Assembly (NCBI GenBank): GCA_963513935.1
Contig: OY740765.1
Coordinates: 73,391,718 to 73,455,717 of the forward strand
Origin: Aphrophora alni
Taxonomy: Eukaryota > Arthropoda > Insecta > Hemiptera > Aphrophoridae
Direction: 5' to 3'
DNA: 64,000 nt
This document shows, piece after piece, positions 23,055 to 33,975 of the stretch (position 1 is its first letter; each line of letters opens with the position of its first letter). Made by a program: the position numbers and the translations under genes. Under the pieces are notes generated by a model. It worked only from the letters and a program-made list of their open reading frames with translations. It was not told the DNA's origin and ran no database searches.

Positions 23055-23150
23055 AATCATCATCTTTAGTTGTTTTAACTAACACAATTGAAGATGATGA
23101 TTTTGTCATTGAAATGTCATCTTGGTACAAATAAAGTGTTTATTATGGAA
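23055..23150 (+). repeat. Hammerhead-like short repeat, copy 5 (diverged)
   Basis: Reads ACACAATTGAAGATGATGAT, TTTGTCATTGAAATGTCATC, then ACAAATAAAGTG. The TTGAAGATG...GTCATTGAAA blocks align with CTGAAGAGG...GTCGTTGAAA of the better copies. The flanking TGTAGCTC block is not visible. An inverted partial copy (ATCATCATCTTTAGTTGTTT) lies just upstream at 23057-23077. Confidence 0.4.
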
Positions 23151-23344
23151 GGTTATGTTTTCTTTCATCTGGGGGTACATAAGTTTACTTTATGAACTTT
23201 CCTTTAAACAAAAAGTAGAATTTTGTTTGAATTATTTTTTCTTAAACATACTTCATGGAGATGTTTCTCTAAATCATGATTCTCTCAACCCCTTTCTCAA
23301 CATTTAACGTGTAACTTTTAATAGATTCAAATGTGCTTCATTAT

Positions 23345-23758
23345 AATTTGTCACCGGGGAACTTTTTTATTTTTGTTTTCTTCGTATTGAGTCTTCTCTT
23401 CAACGACTTCTTCAATTGATTGAATTGTCAGTATCTTCTACTTCAATCAAATCTTGATTCACTCTTGCCCAATCTTCAGTGGGATTATTTTCTACTCTGT
23501 CAATCACCATAAAATCCTCATCTTCCAATTCTGGTTGGAGGAAAGTAATACCTGCCTTCTTAAAACAATTCTGAATTTTAGTATATTTTATATGTTACCA
23601 CTCTACAGAAATGATATTCATCTTCTCCTACAATGAAAATGTGACTTTTCTATCTTCCGATTCCAATCAAACATATAAATACATTTCTACTATCAAGTTA
23701 CTGTAGTTGACCTTCAAATTTGTAATTACATCTAGGTCCAATGGCTGCAAAGAGCTAA
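23345..23758 (-). pseudogene. Tigger/jerky-type transposase C-terminal remnant
   Basis: On the - strand one reads LQPLDLDVITNLKVNYSN (equivalent to the LQPLDQGVI..K..Y block holding the third catalytic Asp), then after frameshifts IQNCFKKAGITFLQPELEDE and an acidic tail DWARVNQDLIEVEDTDNSIN. The order matches the C-terminal half of pogo/Tigger proteins. The N-terminal half and both inverted repeats are missing. It lies directly beside, but outside, the inverted repeats of the full-length Tigger at 23886-26186, and its coding differs from that copy, so it is a separate, older element. Confidence 0.6.
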
Positions 23759-23885
23759 AGGTGTTAGGGGGGGGGGGGTAAAAACCAAGTTTTATAATTC
23801 TAAGACTGATTGTAGTTGACCTGTCCAGGAAGAAAAGTATTGTTTTGTTACAAACTCCTATTCTAGCATCGAAGGTATGAAGGTA

Positions 23886-26186
23886 AAGTAGAACCTCTTT
23901 AATCCGAACTAATTGGGACCGGGGGTATTCGGATTATCAAATCGTTTGGATTACAGAACATATTGTGCTTTTCACATAAAAACAACTAAAACGTGGCTAA
24001 TAAAAAGGATCATAATAAGTGTTACAGAAAAGATAGAAATGCTTGGCAGTGTTAAATATTGTTTATTTAATTATGTAATAGTAAATATAGAACATAAACA
24101 GTACATATTACAGTAGAAAAAAATTAGTACAGTAGAAAATAACAGTCTGTCTTAAAATTAAAAAAAAGTCACTCATTTTCTTCTAAACCAAAAATGAAGT
24201 GAGTTTTTTCGCTGCTAAGTCTCAAATTTGCTTCAAGACCATCAATTGCGGTAAGGAGCATTCAGATTGCTTTTCATACCAGTTCATAGCCGACTCTAAT
24301 GCAGTAAACGCATCAGCATGGGATGGTCCCGAATCAAAAGTCTATTCTTCATCACTGCTGTCTTCAGATTTGTTTTCCTCGTTGACGATGGAAAGAATCT
24401 CATCTTCACTATAAATTTGATATCCTGGATCATTCATGTCACTGTTGATCCACTCAGTTACATCAGTCACATCACACTGCTCAAACCCAGGAATAGCCTG
24501 ACAAAGATCAACAATTTCTTCCACAATCACAGTTTCTTCATGTTCTTCACTCCCGGTACATTCATTTTCAATTTCATTTTTGGCAGGCTTAGCCCGTACA
24601 TTTGTGAGATTTTCCTGTGTTACATTTGCCCAAGCATCCACCAGAATGTAGCAACAGTCCTTAAGGTTTAATTTTTTCGTAAATGCAATCACACTTTTTT
24701 CGTCTCTCTCTGCTAAAAGTAGCAGCCGAAGCAATTCTTTCCTGTATATTTTCTTGGTTTTCGCAATGACACCTTGATCCATGAGCTGGAGGGCTATTAC
24801 GTTTGGTAGAAGGAACCTAACTGAGAAGTCATCAATTTTGTTCAAAATGTCAATGTCGGGATGAGTGGGAGCATTGTCGATTATTAACATGACTTTTCCT
24901 GCTTTGGCTTCTTTCTCTCTGAACTTTTTTACCTCTGGTATAAATGTGTTTGAGTACCAATCAAGAAAGATATCAGATGACATCCAAGAGCTTTTTTGTG
25001 CCCTGTAAGTAATAGGAAGACATGACAAGTTTTTAAAACAATGGGGTTTCATACTTGTACCAATAAGCAGCAATAGAAGTGAGTGAGTACCACTTGCATT
25101 TGCACAAACCATAGCCGTTACTCTGTCTTTGCTTATTTTGTATCCGGGAGCTCGAGTTTCGTTACGGGATGCAAGAGGTTTTCTCGGCAATGAACGCCGG
25201 TTTCGTCAGCATTATAAACATCATCCCTTGAAAACCCCTTAACATCTACAGTTTCTTTAAATGTTTTTACAAATGCTTCTGCAGCCATAGCGTCACCAGA
25301 TAAGCTTTCCCCTTGAACATCGAGCTGTCTTATTCCATGCCGTTGCTTAAATTTACTCAGCCAGCCACTGCTAGCCTTAAAGTCAAGAGGCCCGTTGAGT
25401 TTTTATTGAAATCAAGAGCCTTTTCGCAAAGAATTGGACGTGATATTGGTTCACCCAAGCTCCTTCTTTGTGTGAACCACAAATATAGCGCATCCTCAAC
25501 AGCCATATTATTTAAGGTTTTCCTATTTTTAGGTCTTTCAATACTGTCTTGTTTACATGCGTACTGCATTATGGCATCTTGTTTGGATGCCATACTATTC
25601 ATACACTATACATACTACCTACACTATATTCACTGGTTAATGACGCACCACTTTCACCTTTCTTAAGTCTTTCTATGATTTCTATTTTCTTTTCCATGCT
25701 TAAAGTGTTATGTTTCCGTTTCAGGGATGATATTGATGCCATTTCAGTTTACTGTATTCAGTCACTGTTATTGACAAACAATCTACACACTATACAATAC
25801 TGGATACAGTACAGTAATGCACAATTACACTAATCATAACGTACCGTTATGTAATCTACAACTAAGATACAGTACTGTACTGTACTCAGATATAAACTAA
25901 ACACGTACCCACTCCAAAAAACAACCGTTCACTGTGGAAACAGACATCAGAGAGTGACTGAGAGGAAAATATTTACTTTAGTGTTGAGAATAAGGGAGGG
26001 GAGATCGCAGTGACCTTGTTGAGTGTGCATTCCATATAGTGTGTTCAATGAAGGACGACATTTACGTCATCCGTGTATATTGCGTTTGATGAATTAACAA
26101 CATTTACTTTAGGTAATTTCCTCTCATCGGCGTTCGGATTAGTGGACGTTCGGATTACGGGGGTTCGGATTAAAGAGGTTCTACTG
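23886..26186 (-). mobile_element. Tigger/pogo transposon, full length, decayed
   Basis: 2301 bp bounded by AAGTAGAACCTCTTTAATCC on the left and GGATTAAAGAGGTTCTACTG on the right, matching in inverted orientation over at least 23 bp with one mismatch. TA occurs on both sides (23884-23885, 26187-26188). Sub-terminal copies of TTCGGATTA are repeated inward at both ends. The transposase lies on the - strand and covers most of the interior, but it is broken by at least two frameshifts. The size is typical for an autonomous Tigger. Confidence 0.92.
24342..25748 (-). pseudogene. Tigger transposase (CENP-B-like HTH plus DDE), frameshifted
   Basis: The N-terminus near 25748 reads MASISSLKRKHNTLSMEKKI, the start of a CENP-B-type helix-turn-helix. 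The second HTH region runs through 25602-25357 in another frame (ALYLWFTQRRSLGEPISRPI). The DDE part holds YNADETG near 25215, MLIIDNAPTHPDIDI near 24880 and LQLMDQGVI near 24780, in the order of the three catalytic Asp residues. The last 282 codons, including an acidic tail ending SEDSSDEE, form one open frame (25190-24342). Breaks between the three pieces mean no full product. It lies on the opposite strand to Nipped-B. Confidence 0.88.
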
Positions 26187-27113
26187 TACTTGTCCATCAC
26201 TCTAATCTTATAATATTTCTTACCCTAGAAGAGTAACAAAAAATTGGAGAAAATGTTTACTTTGACATAAAACAGCTTCCATAGATATTATCAATATACA
26301 ATTCCATTTATATACAAAAGATCCACAGGTTTACACTGATTAAAAAAATTTATAATTTTAAAGTTTTTTACAAAATTTAAAGAAATTTTACGCATTATTA
26401 CAAAATAATACATAACCAGGAGACAAAACCCTTCGGTAATACCAGGTAATTTTAAGATTTTCACACTTCTAATGTCACTACTTCAAAGTTGTGTGTTTAT
26501 CATGTTATTATTATAACATAAATATACTAAATATATACACTAAAACATTTAAAAAAAAATACATAAACACAATGCGCTGAAGACACAATACATAAACACA
26601 ATACTCACAAGTAATAAACACAAATCATTATAAGAAATCAGGTGCACAAAAATAACAACTGCTTTCATACAGATCTACCAACCCACAAAACTAAATACCT
26701 TGAATATTATTGTATGTTATGTGAAAGCTTAATTCTTTAGTTAATTACCAAAAATAGCAGAATCGGATAAAATAGAGTGGCCTGCTTAACTGTCTAAAAA
26801 TAGTTGTTGGCATTTAAGGGAGGTGATGACCATCTAAAAATAGATTATTGGCAGTGTTAGGTTAAAACTTGATCAGTAACACTGAAAACATTGTGTTTTA
26901 AAGAAAGCATTTAAAAAATAAAATAAATACCTTTTCTTAAAATGTTGTTTTCTTATAACTATCTGCTACTTCATAAAAAAACGATGTATCTAGGAAAATG
27001 TAATAATATAGAAAGTTCTGTACAGCTTTTTGGAAAGAGTGTTACAGTACTAAGAAAGAATTGTAGTGGAAGATGTAAGGAGAGGTAATAATGATTTAGA
27101 GACAATATAACTA

Positions 27114-28102
27114 TAGAAGAACGCTATTAAGCTGGACTTCGCTATCCAGACAACTTCAAAAATAATAATGATAATAAAAATTGCTTAAAAAAAGATAAGC
27201 TACTTGTGTGTGACTCCCCTGCTTTCACTACTGCTCTCCAAGGTCTTTGTACTTTTCACAGTTAGTCAGTGGGTCTGTTTATTACACTGCACATTGTGTG
27301 TCTTGTATTTCACTGTTGTTTGGACTTCACTTAATCCAGACAGCTTCAAAATATAATAAAAATTGCTGATAAAAAGATAAGTTATGAGTGTATGATTCAC
27401 TCTACTGATTAGTGACGAGTACCAGTGGCAGGACATTAAAGACTCACCCTTTTACCACTGCACCCCAAAGCCTCTGTTTGTGCTTTTCACAGTCAGTAAG
27501 TGGGTCTGTTTATTATACTGTACATTGTGCATCTTTTATATCACTGTTGTTTTGTTTAATTTATGCTTTTGAAACTTTTATATATTGTTTTATTTTGTGT
27601 GCTGTTATGTTGAGTAAGTCTGCTCAACGGATCACAAAGCGAACATAAACACAAGGCTCTTTTTCTTCACAACATAATATATGTCATAGACAAACTTGAA
27701 ACGTGAATGTCTGTAGAGAGCATTTCTATGGAATATATGGGATTACCAAACAGATTGTTTTAGATATTAAAATATATATATATATATATATATGATAATT
27801 ATTTCAGAAATTTAATGTGAAAAGGAAAGCATATTCTATGGGAAAAAAAGTGGATATCTGCAGATCAATTCTTGGATGAAGCTGTTTATAAGTGGTTTTC
27901 CCAATTTTGTTTGTCTAGATTAGCTGTATGAGGGTCTAAAATTTAGGCTGCAGCAGAAAATTTAAACAGTTCAGCATTCAACATCTTGTTTATTTTCTAC
28001 AGAGTATTTTAATTATATCTTGACTCATTTATTTTAATCCAAAATTTCATTAATTAGGACAACTTGCAGCACCAACTTGTCCGAATTAATGCGGTTCTGT
28101 TG
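27114..28102. mobile_element. Degraded pogo/Tigger-like element
   Basis: The right end CCGAATTAATGCGGTTCTGTTG is flanked by TA and is the inverse of a left-type end GAAGAACGCTATTAAGCTGG at about 27116. The ends match only in part. A short frame at 27606 (MLSKSAQRITKRT) resembles the first residues of some Tigger transposases, and no DDE region is left. It carries a tandem duplication (27126-27560) and a (TA)n run at 27772-27793. Confidence 0.5.
27126..27560 (+). repeat. Two-copy tandem repeat, about 200 bp unit
   Basis: Unit 1 (about 27126-27325) and unit 2 (about 27326-27555) share CCAGACA.CTTCAAAA, AATAAAAATTGCT, AAAAGATAAG, CTTTTCACAGT, AGTGGGTCTGTTTATTA and CATTGTG...CACTGTTGTTT in the same order. 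Unit 2 has an insertion of about 30 bp. The repeat lies at the 5' side of a pogo-like remnant. Confidence 0.75.
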
Positions 28103-28320
28103 TATTTTCTTTGTAGTATAAAATTTGTTTGCTTAGGAAAATATTGATGATGGTACGAATTTGGAATTATATTAATGAACATTTTAATAATTGCGAATGA
28201 ACAAAAGAATATTGTGAAAATAATTGTATTTCATTCATTTAAGCAGTTTTATGTTTAGTAACAAATTGTTCATAATTATCTGTTTTATATTTTCTTCTTT
28301 ATTTCTTTTTAACATTTTAG

Positions 28321-28566
28321 ATTCTCAATGTCTTAGCAGAGTCGTCTGTTCTAATTCGAACCAAAGCTATGAAGAGTTTAACGATGATTGTTGAGGTTGA
28401 TCCTGGAGTTTTGGGACTTAAAGAAATGCAGATGGGCGTCAGCCACTCTTTTCTTGACCATTCTACATCAGTGAGAGAAGCAGCAGTTGACCTAGTAGGA
28501 AAATTTGTCCTTAGTCGGCCAGAACTCATTAGCAAATATTATGATATGCTATCAGCTAGAATATTG
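28321..28566 (+). CDS. Nipped-B: Nipped-B exon 7 of 11 in window (HEAT repeat core)
   Basis: Acceptor ACATTTTAG before 28321 and donor TTG|GTTAGT after 28566. The exon is 82 codons, in phase 0 on both sides. Translation: ILNVLAESSVLIRTKAMKSL, TMIVEVDPGVLGLKEMQMGV, SHSFLDHSTSVREAAVDLVG, KFVLSRPELISKYYDMLSAR. This is the most conserved Scc2/NIPBL stretch (cohesin HEAT-repeat domain), with R.KAMK.L..VV.VDP..L.....Q..V...L.D.STSVREAAV.L.G.FVL.RP. It encodes part of the helical hook that contacts cohesin. Confidence 0.98.
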
Positions 28567-28656
28567 GTTAGTTGGTCTGATAATTTAGTTAATTCTCATT
28601 TTTATTATTAGTTTTGTGAGTGGCACTTGTTCATACATTCTATTGTTTTTGTTTAG

Positions 28657-28783
28657 GATACTGGTGTAAGTGTACGGAAAAGAGTTATCAAGATATTAAA
28701 AGATATTTGTATTGACTGTCCTGAATTTTCAAAAATTCCTGAAATTTGTGTCAAGATGATCCGAAGGGTTAATGACGAGGATG
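28657..28783 (+). CDS. Nipped-B: Nipped-B exon 8 of 11 in window
   Basis: Acceptor TTGTTTAG before 28657 and donor GATG|GTAAGT after 28783. The exon is 42 codons plus one base and ends in phase 1. Translation: DTGVSVRKRVIKILKDICID, CPEFSKIPEICVKMIRRVND, ED. It matches NIPBL DTG.SVRKRVIKIL.DIC.E.P.F..I.E.C.KMIRRVNDE almost residue for residue. The intron before it is only 90 bp. Confidence 0.98.
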
Positions 28784-29833
28784 GTAAGTGCTGTTCACTT
28801 ATGATATCTTAGTATAATTGTTTTTAGTAAATATTTCTGTATGGAAGAGTAAGAAAACATTTAACTTTCAGGCATTAGTTCAAATTTGGTGGTGGAGTGC
28901 TGATTGTTTAAGTACAGTAAAAATAAACTTTAAAAATTAGTGTGGGGGGCGGGAAAAAAAAATGAAAAGATGTTTTAAAATATATCGTTTTAAAGAAATC
29001 TACCCGAGTTCTCCATAAAGTTGTTTTTAAGAGTAGGGATAAAAGGTTTAAAAGATCTTGTAAAAAGGGAAAAGAGGGCTTATCATGATCATTTGTTAAA
29101 AGTATGAATTTTACGAAGGAAAAAAAGGGGATGTTTTAAACAACTTTAAAAAATCATAAGATTTCCTATAATTTTTTCTTTTATAATTTTTATGAAATTC
29201 AAATTTATCGAGTTATGCACAGGATTTTTACTCTCTTTAATTGTTAATAACTCGTGTTTGGTTATATAAAAAAGTACTTCTTTTAGATCATTTAATTGTT
29301 ATTAATTTTATTTGTTTATTACATCCTTTAAATTTTAATATTTATAACTTATTTTGCATTTAATTTTATGATGGCAATTTAAATAAGTCATCCTTACTGC
29401 TAATATATCAAATAAATACAATACAATAAGTACGAAAATCGATAACCAACTTTTAATTTATGTCTAATTTCCAAAGATTGATAAGAGACATATAAATATA
29501 AATAAAACACGATCAAGGAATGGCCTGTCGAGAACTCCTTCTCGCATTAAAAACTGCAGAGTGTATATTATTGTACGTAAAAGTACAGGATATCACCAGA
29601 CTCCAGATCTGCAACTAAGTAGCATTCAGACCTAATTTGTAATTGAAAAGTGGAGAAATATGTACATGTTTGTTTTCTTATTTTTAATGCACTTTTCTAT
29701 TATTTATTTGTACTTGATTTTATCAAGTGTTTTAGTACTAAAAAATATTTACTGTTTTGATTTAATCTGTTAGTTTTACTTACGATCTATTTTATTTTGA
29801 TCTTTTTATATTATTTCTGTTTTTTGTTTTCAG
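28784..29833 (+). other. Nipped-B intron (1.05 kb)
   Basis: AT-rich intron with no recognisable gene or transposon. It ends in a long T-rich tract and TTTTCAG before 29834. Confidence 0.7.
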
Positions 29834-30003
29834 GTATTAGGAAATTAGTAATGGAAGTTTTCCAGAATATGTGGTTTACTCCTATTAGAGAACGTCCAAC
29901 TTTGGACTCTGAAGCTTTACTGCGAAAAGTAATGAACATTACAGATGTTGTGGCAGCTTCAGGGGATATGGGATTAGAGTGGTTTGAACAGCTTCTTGTC
30001 AGT
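29834..30003 (+). CDS. Nipped-B: Nipped-B exon 9 of 11 in window
   Basis: Acceptor TTTTCAG before 29834; the two bases GT complete the glycine codon split from exon 8. The donor is GTCAGT|GTAAGA after 30003, phase 0. Translation: GIRKLVMEVFQNMWFTPIRE, then LLRKVMNITDVVAASGDMGL and EWFEQLLVS. Compare NIPBL GIKKLV.ETFQ.LWFTP... and NITDVVA...D.G.DWFEQLL. The frame stays open into the intron to a TGA at 30079, but the family alignment stops at LLVS and resumes in exon 10, so the donor at 30004 is chosen. Confidence 0.96.
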
Positions 30004-30174
30004 GTAAGAAAAAGAAAGGATTCTTACAATTACTACACGAATAGATTAGTACTGAGAGTATTTGCTAGTATTACTGATTGATTATATTTTATTTATGTCA
30101 ACTTAAAGTTTAAAGAGACAGGCTTTTCGAAGGATTCAGAGATTTAGTGATCAGTCAGTAGATTTTGACATATG

Positions 30175-30235
30175 CAGTAGGCTCGTGACTATCCGGTTTA
30201 ATGTGGCGATCGGCCGTTCTCGATAGATAAAAGCT
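30175..30235 (+). mobile_element. Possible isolated pogo/Tigger left end
   Basis: CAGTAGGCTCGTGACTATCC then GG is similar to the inverse of the pogo-type end at 41351-41375 (CAGTAAACTCTTGACTATCC). The flank is TG rather than TA. If the two were ends of one element it would be 11.2 kb and contain other transposons, so they may equally be relics of two related elements. Confidence 0.35.
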
Positions 30236-30426
30236 GGATGGTAGGTTAAATCACTTCCTTTGCAATCAACACATATTTATAACAGTAGCATTTCATAGAA
30301 TATTTAAACTTATGTTTATAGACTTTGATCAAAGATTAATCAAAGGTTAATATTTGACATAATTATGAAAGGAAAGTTAAATAAAATGACATAAATAAAA
30401 TCTTATCATTTATTTAAAGAATTTAA

Positions 30427-32558
30427 CCCTTCATCTGCTAATCGACTCCTTATCTACCCGAGCGGTGACGCTTGGTTAGTTCACTGACTCCAAAACACGT
30501 ATTTTGCAATTCAACATTTTGCCCACTTACAATCGTCCTATCGCAATAAATAAAATACCGTTGGAAAGCTAATGTTCCGTAGATGCAAAAAAAAAAAAAA
30601 AACAAACCACAAAACATTATAAATAATATTTCAAAAATTGCTAAAGTTTGCATATTTTGATGCGTAATATCAACTGTGTGGTTGTAAACAGAAATGACGC
30701 CATTCTTTCTCAGGTGTTCACAAATCTATTTTTCTGTCAAACAGATCGACCATAACATTGTTCTGTAGATCACATCTTTCTCTTTCGATCTGTGCTTTCC
30801 AAATATTTCTATCTGTTATAGTTTTTATTATATAAATATTAAACGAAATCAAGAATTTTAACTCATTTTTACATGCTAAAAATTGCATTTTTTTCAATTC
30901 AACTTTTATCCTAGTAAATATTATTTTATCGAAATGAATTATATATATATCACTGTAAAGGTAATGTTTCAATCTTTCATAATCATGTGTCCCAAAAATT
31001 TTCTCACAAAAAGTAAAATTCAATTATTCGATAAAATTGATGATCATTCCGCTAAATCGTCTCACTTGACGCGACAGGGTTTATATAGAAAAATCTGTAC
31101 TCTGTGTTCATATGATTTTACAAAATGGTAATACTTGTCCAAATGCCACAAGTTGACAATATTATATAGTATTTTTCTTTCTCTTTTGAACTACGAATTC
31201 GAAATTATCGTATGTTATATTGTTCGCGAGATATGTCCATTCTACAAAGTAGTAACCAAACCGAACCAGGCTCATTTTTCTTTCGGTGCAGTTTACTAAA
31301 TAGGATATATCGATTACTTACATTGATATTTTGTAACCGATCTTTACACTATTTGGAAGATGAAATTTAGATATTTCAGTTAGTACCACTCATTACGTCT
31401 TAGAGTTATTTTAGGTTATTATTTATGACTTGCAAGTTACCGTTTTACTCAGGCTTGTTTGTGTACTAAAATGACATATTGTGGTAGGCGTGTACATGGC
31501 TTGGGATTATTTCTGTTAATTGTGAAGGTATGTTTATTTATTTATTATAATTTGTGTATACAAATTATAATATCTGTATTATTGTTTGTAGAATTTATTG
31601 TTTTGAGTGAACGTTATTGTCAGACTTATCTAAAACTGAGGCTGTCTAGAGATAGGTTATGTTATATCTGGTCTAACCTTTTTAGCAAATTTCCATTAGT
31701 TTACATATAAAAATAATTTTGTCTAATGAAAATTTTATAAATTGATTATGTTTTTACCAAAATGTATGCAAAATGTATATAAATTTATATAGGCCTATCT
31801 AAAAAATTCTTTGAAAAAATGCTGATACAGTATATGTAAATATAAGCTTTCATTTGGCATTTTGCCTTTGGTTTTTGTAAGAATTTTTGATTTCCGAGAT
31901 ACTAACTAATGAAAATTTATAAATTGATTTTTCGTTTTAGCAACTTTTATCCACACATATATTACAGATCTCTCTAGTAATAATACTTGAATTTTTTTTT
32001 TTTTAAATTTGTATGTTGTACAATACCTTTTCTGTGCAATTTTTGCCTCGACCACCGGACGATTTTTTGATTCCTGACTCAAAATTTTTTTTTCACTACA
32101 CAACTTAATTCTATGCACCTTTCTGAAGGAAAAGATAATTTGTAGTTGTGTTTTGCATAATATAACTACTTTTGGTGATTTTTTTTTTTTCAAATTAGGC
32201 AAAACATTTTCCCTTTTTTCTTAAAACAATTTTTTTTTTGAAAATGTAACAAATTAATTTTTTCTTTCTAAATATATTCACAAATATTATACAAAACTTT
32301 TGTATATCTTGAAAAAAGGTGGTAAGCTATTGATTTTGGATGACACAGGTTTTTCTGAAAAATGTTAACTTCATTTTTTGACACTTAACATACTTACTCC
32401 AAAACTGTTTCATATAATTTTTCTTTTTTTTACATAGATAATTTCTACACATCTTTTTGAGAAAAATAATATCCTATAAGTTAGGTTTTGTATAAAAATA
32501 ATATATTTTATTAATTTTTAAACAAGCGAAGACAATTTAACATCCGCCAGTTCAAGGG
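30427..32558 (+). repeat. TTAA-flanked non-coding repeat, copy C (complete)
   Basis: 2132 bp from CCCTTCATCTGCTAATCG to CCGCCAGTTCAAGGG, with TTAA on both sides (30423-30426, 32559-32562). It is the clearest single full copy. It starts with a short CG-containing head, then two diverged subunits about 380 bp apart (CAATTCAACATTTTGCCC near 30508 and CAATTCAACTTTTATCC near 30896), then a TATACAAGTT/TAGGCCTA region, then a tail with ACAAAACTTTTGTATATCTT. It has no open frame of meaning. The inverted terminal CCCTT/AAGGG and TTAA point to piggyBac-type transposase use in trans. Confidence 0.75.
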
Positions 32559-32796
32559 TTAATAAAGATAACATATTTCTAACATTTGTCACTCATATTT
32601 AATAAACCGTTAAAATTACACAACTGCTCATAAATCAAAATAAGAATACACCAATAAAAACTCAACAGTGGATAGACAACTAATGGCGTTAGATGTCTTC
32701 TGCTATATACTGTAAAACAATAACACCGTAATTTTTTATAGATTGTGACAACCTACCTTTTTCTAGCTTCCTTATCCCTCCGACGTTTCCTTTTAA

Positions 32797-33222
32797 CTAG
32801 CTCGGTTGACACAAAGACAGGATGTTGAAAATGTAAGCCCACAGGTTCTGTCTTGTAATTTCCTTAATGCAATTCATAGTATCTGTGATTTCCGGTGTGC
32901 TGAATTTATTGTGTTTGCTTAAATTATCTTGTATTAATTCTATTGTTTCATGGACTGGTATGTTAGTGTATAAATCACTCACATCAAAGGATACTAACTT
33001 CATGCCAGATTTGATGTCCGTGTCCTTTATCTTTTCTATTAGGTCTAATGTATTGGTCAAGCTACGGTCATTTTCTAGAATTAATTTTTTACGCAATATT
33101 CTCCCAATGTGTTGCGCTATTTTGTATGTTGGTGCGTTTATGAAATTGACCAATGGTCTGATAGGCATTCCCTCTTTTATTATTTTATCTATTTTCAACA
33201 CAACGGACAATATTATATCCAA
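32797..33222 (-). pseudogene. Penelope-like RT, upstream segment (inverted)
   Basis: The - strand frame holds EGMPIRPLVNFINAPTYKIA, the Penelope RPIV...P...L motif, and MKLVSFDVSDLYTNIPVHET, with the catalytic Asp of RT motif A. It then runs ITDTMNCIKEITRQN before homology stops. The next expected segment (Y.Q..GVPMGSPL) is not downstream on this strand but on the opposite strand at 33206, so this piece was inverted relative to the rest. It starts without the N-terminal part of the RT (5' truncation). Confidence 0.85.
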
Positions 33223-33975
33223 ACTAAAGGAGTCCCGATGGGCTCTCCCTTATAGGGAATCTTAGCTGAAACATTCCTCAACCACTTTGAAAATAACTTC
33301 ATTCTGGATAAACAAAACAAATTCTGCGACAGCATAATGTATTACTACAGATATGTTGATGATGTAATAATGTTGTTCAGAGGTAGTAACAGACAGATCC
33401 AGGAACTAAATACTTACATGAATAAAATACACCCAAACATAAAATTTAAACATGAAGTTGAACAAAACAATGCATTAAATTATCTGGACCTGACAATATC
33501 AAGATTAGAAGGGAAACATAAATTCAAAATCTTTAGAAAATCTACAAACACAGAGCAGACCATTCACACAACATCCAACCATCCGATTACACATAAAATG
33601 GCGGCCTACAATCACATGGTCAACAGATTAATATCAATTCCTATGGAAGAATCCGATTACATAGAGGAACTAAACATAATAAAACATATTGCCCACCAAA
33701 ATGGATACAAACCGACAATGGTAGACAATATACTCAAAAAAATGAAACAAAAGAGAAACAGTACTATGAATATAGTAAAACAGGACAACAAATTTATAAC
33801 AATACAACACAACCCCAAATTCAATAACGCAATAGCTAATATATTCAGACAACAGGGTTACAAAATAGCGTACAAAACCAATTCCAACCTGAACCAAATA
33901 CTAAGTAGGAACATAACCAATAATCAGGATAAATACACAAATACTGGTGTATATAGATTGAACTGCAGCTCGTAA
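33203..33975 (+). pseudogene. Penelope-like RT, downstream segment
   Basis: Begins YIQTKGVPMGSPL (RT motif with the conserved GVPMGS) near 33205, then a TAG stop at 33252, ILAETFLNHFENNF, and from 33337 an open frame with YRYVDDVIMLFRG, the catalytic VDD box. Next come NALNYLDLTISR and STNTEQTIHTTSNHPITHKM, matching the Penelope thumb region N(Y)LD...R..T.....H..S.HP...K. The frame stops at 33973, just before the GIY-YIG part, where the original frame presumably continued. At least two inactivating breaks are present. Confidence 0.88.

Larger units (their letters stand above)
20348..28320 (+). other. Nipped-B intron (8.0 kb)
   Basis: Contains an inverted pair of hammerhead-like repeats (20638-20900), another copy near 23060-23150, a Tigger tail remnant (23345-23758), a decayed full-length Tigger (23886-26186) and another pogo-like remnant (27114-28102). 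The stretches 20900-23050 and 26190-27110 are very AT-rich and I recognise nothing in them. Confidence 0.65.

Noticed and set aside
24318..24671. 117-codon + strand frame
   Set aside because: It lies antisense to the Tigger transposase, whose frame carries the catalytic motifs, so it is a shadow.
25313..25666. 117-codon + strand frame opposite the Tigger N-terminus
   Set aside because: The opposite strand shows the second HTH region of the transposase; this frame has no motif.
30004..30081. Extension of Nipped-B exon 9 to the TGA at 30079, giving a truncated protein
   Set aside because: GTAAGA at 30004 is a good donor, homology to NIPBL stops there and resumes in phase at 43839. A short isoform by intron retention is possible but nothing in the sequence supports it.
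32867..33265. 132-codon + strand frame across the Penelope junction
   Set aside because: It is antisense to the inverted RT segment, which carries the RT motifs.
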